Shown piece by piece: positions 6,077 through 7,470 of a stretch of DNA of 7,470 nucleotides; position 1 is the first letter of the stretch; each line of letters opens with the position of its first letter. Origin of the DNA: Chloroflexota bacterium (lineage in GTDB: Bacteria > Chloroflexota > Limnocylindria > Limnocylindrales > CSP1-4); the NCBI GenBank assembly GCA_005881055.1, contig VBHW01000004.1, forward strand, positions 1 through 7,470, read 5' to 3'. Made by a program: the position numbers and the translations under genes. The notes beneath the pieces are model-generated. The model ran no database searches, was not told the origin of the DNA, and worked only from the letters and a program-made list of their open reading frames with translations.

Positions 6077-6833
6077 CTCGCCGTATCGGATCTGCGGGTT
6101 CATCTGGCCGTGTGAGGCGAGCACCGAGCCGTCGGCGAGGTCGGCCAGGTGGCCGGCGATCGTCGTCGAGCCCACGTCGATCGCGACCCCGTACGCCTTG
6201 TCGCGGAAGCCGGGCCAGGCGGCGATGATCGAACGCCCACCGTGGACCGCGAGCGTGACCTTCCAGGCGCCGTCGCGGAGCGCCGCCTGGAGGACCTGGA
6301 TGGTCGGGAGGTCGATCGCGAGGCCCGTGAGCGACCACTCCCGCTCGAGCGCCTCGAGCACGCGGGTGAGGTCGGATGCCGGCGACCCGAGGTCCGGCGG
6401 CGCGAGCTCGATGTAGTGGAGGCGCACGACCGGGTCGATCTCGAATGCGCGGACCTCGACGCCCTTGCGGACGACCTGGCGGTGGACCTGGCTCTCGGCC
6501 GGGACGTCGATGACGGCGTCGCCCAGGAGGTGGGCCGCGCAGCTGAGGCGACGGCCGATTGGGAGGCCGCGCCGTTCGTCGTACTCGGCCTCCAGCACCG
6601 CGGGCTCCGAAAGGTGCTCGGGCGCCGACGTGATGCCGTGCTTCGGGAACGCGCCGGTGCTCTGCTCGACCTGGCAGCGGCCGCACAGGCCGCGGCCGCC
6701 GCACACGGAGTCGATGTCGACGCCGAGCGACCGGGCGGCGTCGAGCACGGTCGTCCCGGCCGGGACATGGCCGCGTCGCCCCGACGGCGTGAAGATCACG
6801 AGCGGCTCGGCGACCATCGTCAGGCGATCCCGC

Positions 6834-7470
6834 TCACGAGGCGGAGCCCGCCCCGGTCCGGGCGAGCCGCCGATGGTTGACCCGCCGACGATCGGCCTGG
6901 CCCTCGGCCGGCGGCTCTCGGAACGCCCGGATCCAGCGACTGCACTCGGCGTCGTGGCCCATGAGGACGTCGGCGGCCATGATCGCCTCGCGGACGTCCG
7001 GCAGGAGCGGGTTCGTGATCGCGGTCGTCAGGCCGTTGCCGATCGCCATCGCGAGGAACGCGGCGTTGATCCCCTCCCGGCGCGGCAGGCCGAAGCTCAC
7101 GTTCGAGGCGCCGCAGGTGGTGTTCACCTTGAGCTCGTCGCGCAGCCGGCGAAGGAGCTGGAAGACCTGCTGTCCGGCCGTGCCCATCGCGCCGATCGGC
7201 ATGACGAGCGGGTCGACGATGACGTCCTCGCGCGGGATCCCATGGTCGGCCGCGCGCTCGACGATCTTCCGGGCGACCTCGAACCGCACGTCCGGGTCGG
7301 TCGAGATGCCCGTGTCGTCGTTCGAGATCGCGACGACCGCGGCGCCGTGCTTCGCGACGAGGGGCAGGACGCGCTCGAGCCGCTCCTCCTCCCCGGTGAC
7401 GGAGTTCACGAGCGGCTTGCCCTGGTAGACGGCGAGCCCGGCTTCGAGCGCGTCGACGATCGACGAGTCA
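6834..7470 (-). CDS. methyltetrahydrofolate:corrinoid methyltransferase (DHPS-like), 5' partial
   Basis: The last 211 residues of a pterin-binding methyltransferase; the start lies beyond the right edge, and about 50-70 residues are probably missing. This group (AcsE/MtgA/MtvA type) transfers methyl groups between tetrahydrofolate and a corrinoid protein. Motifs seen are KPLVNSVTGEEER, AISNDDTGI, EDVIVDPLVMPIG and NTTCGASNVSFGLPRR, which supply the Asn and Asp residues used for pterin binding in the family, then the C-terminal MGHDAECSRWI. The absence of a fused cobalamin domain within the visible part separates it from MetH. After the domain comes a short basic tail (ADRRRVNHRR). In this operon it would pass methyl groups from the MttB-methylated corrinoid protein to THF, as MtgA does in glycine betaine demethylation. 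Folate-biosynthetic dihydropteroate synthase is unlikely given the SNVSFG segment and the neighbours. Confidence 0.9.
   Translation of the reverse strand, partial: DSSIVDALEAGLAVYQGKPLVNSVTGEEERLERVLPLVAKHGAAVVAISNDDTGISTDPDVRFEVARKIVERAADHGIPREDVIVDPLVMPIGAMGTAGQQVFQLLRRLRDELKVNTTCGASNVSFGLPRREGINAAFLAMAIGNGLTTAITNPLLPDVREAIMAADVLMGHDAECSRWIRAFREPPAEGQADRRRVNHRRLARTGAGSAS

Larger units (their letters stand above)
4741..6817 (-). pseudogene. RACo-type ATP-dependent corrinoid activator, one frame break
   Basis: RACo proteins use ATP and a 2Fe-2S cluster to reduce inactive Co(II) corrinoid proteins back to Co(I). Reading from ATG 6817, residues 1-95 form a ferredoxin-like domain with Cys39, Cys45, Cys48 and Cys93 (C-x5-C-x2-C plus a distant Cys). 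A linker domain follows, then the start of the ASKHA ATPase fold: AIDVGSTTIAG (212-222) and MNPQIRYGED (239-248). At 6073 the frame shifts. In the new frame YVMLHPDGAGEM continues directly, and the rest is complete: VVGNPIMHHLLLG, DVGTNAEIV, SSPTGPAFEGA, GICGSG, AGAFGSHI, GNAAGAGA. Family members usually have about six residues (like MSRVS) between GED and the Tyr, so about 17 nt appear to be missing. Restoring them gives about 697 residues. The last 50 residues are an Arg/Pro/Gly-rich tail without known motif. It starts 16 nt after the upstream gene, with only a weak ribosome binding site. Confidence 0.88.

Noticed and set aside
6064..6080. Programmed ribosomal frameshifting in RACo or metF
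   Set aside because: No slippery heptamer is visible at any of the three sites, and conserved residues are missing at the junctions, which shifting alone would not cause.
3194..6817. A single 1207-codon frame joining the RACo N-terminus to the MttB-like enzyme
   Set aside because: Between about 6072 and 4744 this frame is Arg-rich and unlike any protein, while the true RACo continuation is in another frame. MttB has its own ribosome binding site and ATGA start at 4744.
1..7470. CRISPR array, insertion sequence or prophage genes
   Set aside because: No regularly spaced repeats, terminal inverted repeats or transposase-like proteins were found.

Overview
The window is very GC-rich and every gene I can support lies on the minus strand, so transcription runs from the right edge towards position 1. 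Codon use, GC content and the protein sequences suggest a soil- or water-type Chloroflexota (Limnocylindria-like) or, less likely, an actinomycete. This placement is an inference from general resemblance only.

Positions 7470 to 923 hold one compact operon-like block for corrinoid-dependent one-carbon transfer. In order of transcription it contains: a methyltetrahydrofolate:corrinoid methyltransferase of the pterin-binding (DHPS-like) family, whose 5' end is cut by the window edge; a RACo-type ATP-dependent corrinoid activator with an N-terminal 2Fe-2S domain; an intact MttB-superfamily methyltransferase without pyrrolysine; a MetF-type methylenetetrahydrofolate reductase; a homocysteine S-methyltransferase; and a GNAT N-acetyltransferase. 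Gene junctions are 16 nt, a 4-nt ATGA overlap, a 1-nt TGATG overlap, another ATGA overlap, and 2 nt. The block can be read as one pathway. MttB demethylates a quaternary or tertiary amine onto a corrinoid protein that is not in this window. The pterin enzyme moves the methyl group to tetrahydrofolate. MetF oxidises methyl-THF to methylene-THF, and the homocysteine methyltransferase diverts methyl groups to methionine. RACo rescues oxidised corrinoid.

Two of these genes are broken as sequenced. RACo shifts frame once (about 6073) and MetF shifts twice (about 3032 and 2505). At each point conserved family residues are missing, so each looks like a short deletion (roughly 17 to 32 nt) rather than a one-base slip. 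Two of the three junctions fall in perfect short-loop inverted repeats. Either the operon is decaying or the assembly dropped short pieces. The flanking reading frames are well conserved, which makes an assembly or library error, or a very recent mutation, a serious possibility.

Positions 922 to 812 are non-coding and probably carry the leader of a separate gene at 811 to 275, an exported lipoprotein with two COG4315-type repeats. It is followed by a hairpin terminator at 220 to 253. In positions 1 to 219 I see no convincing gene.
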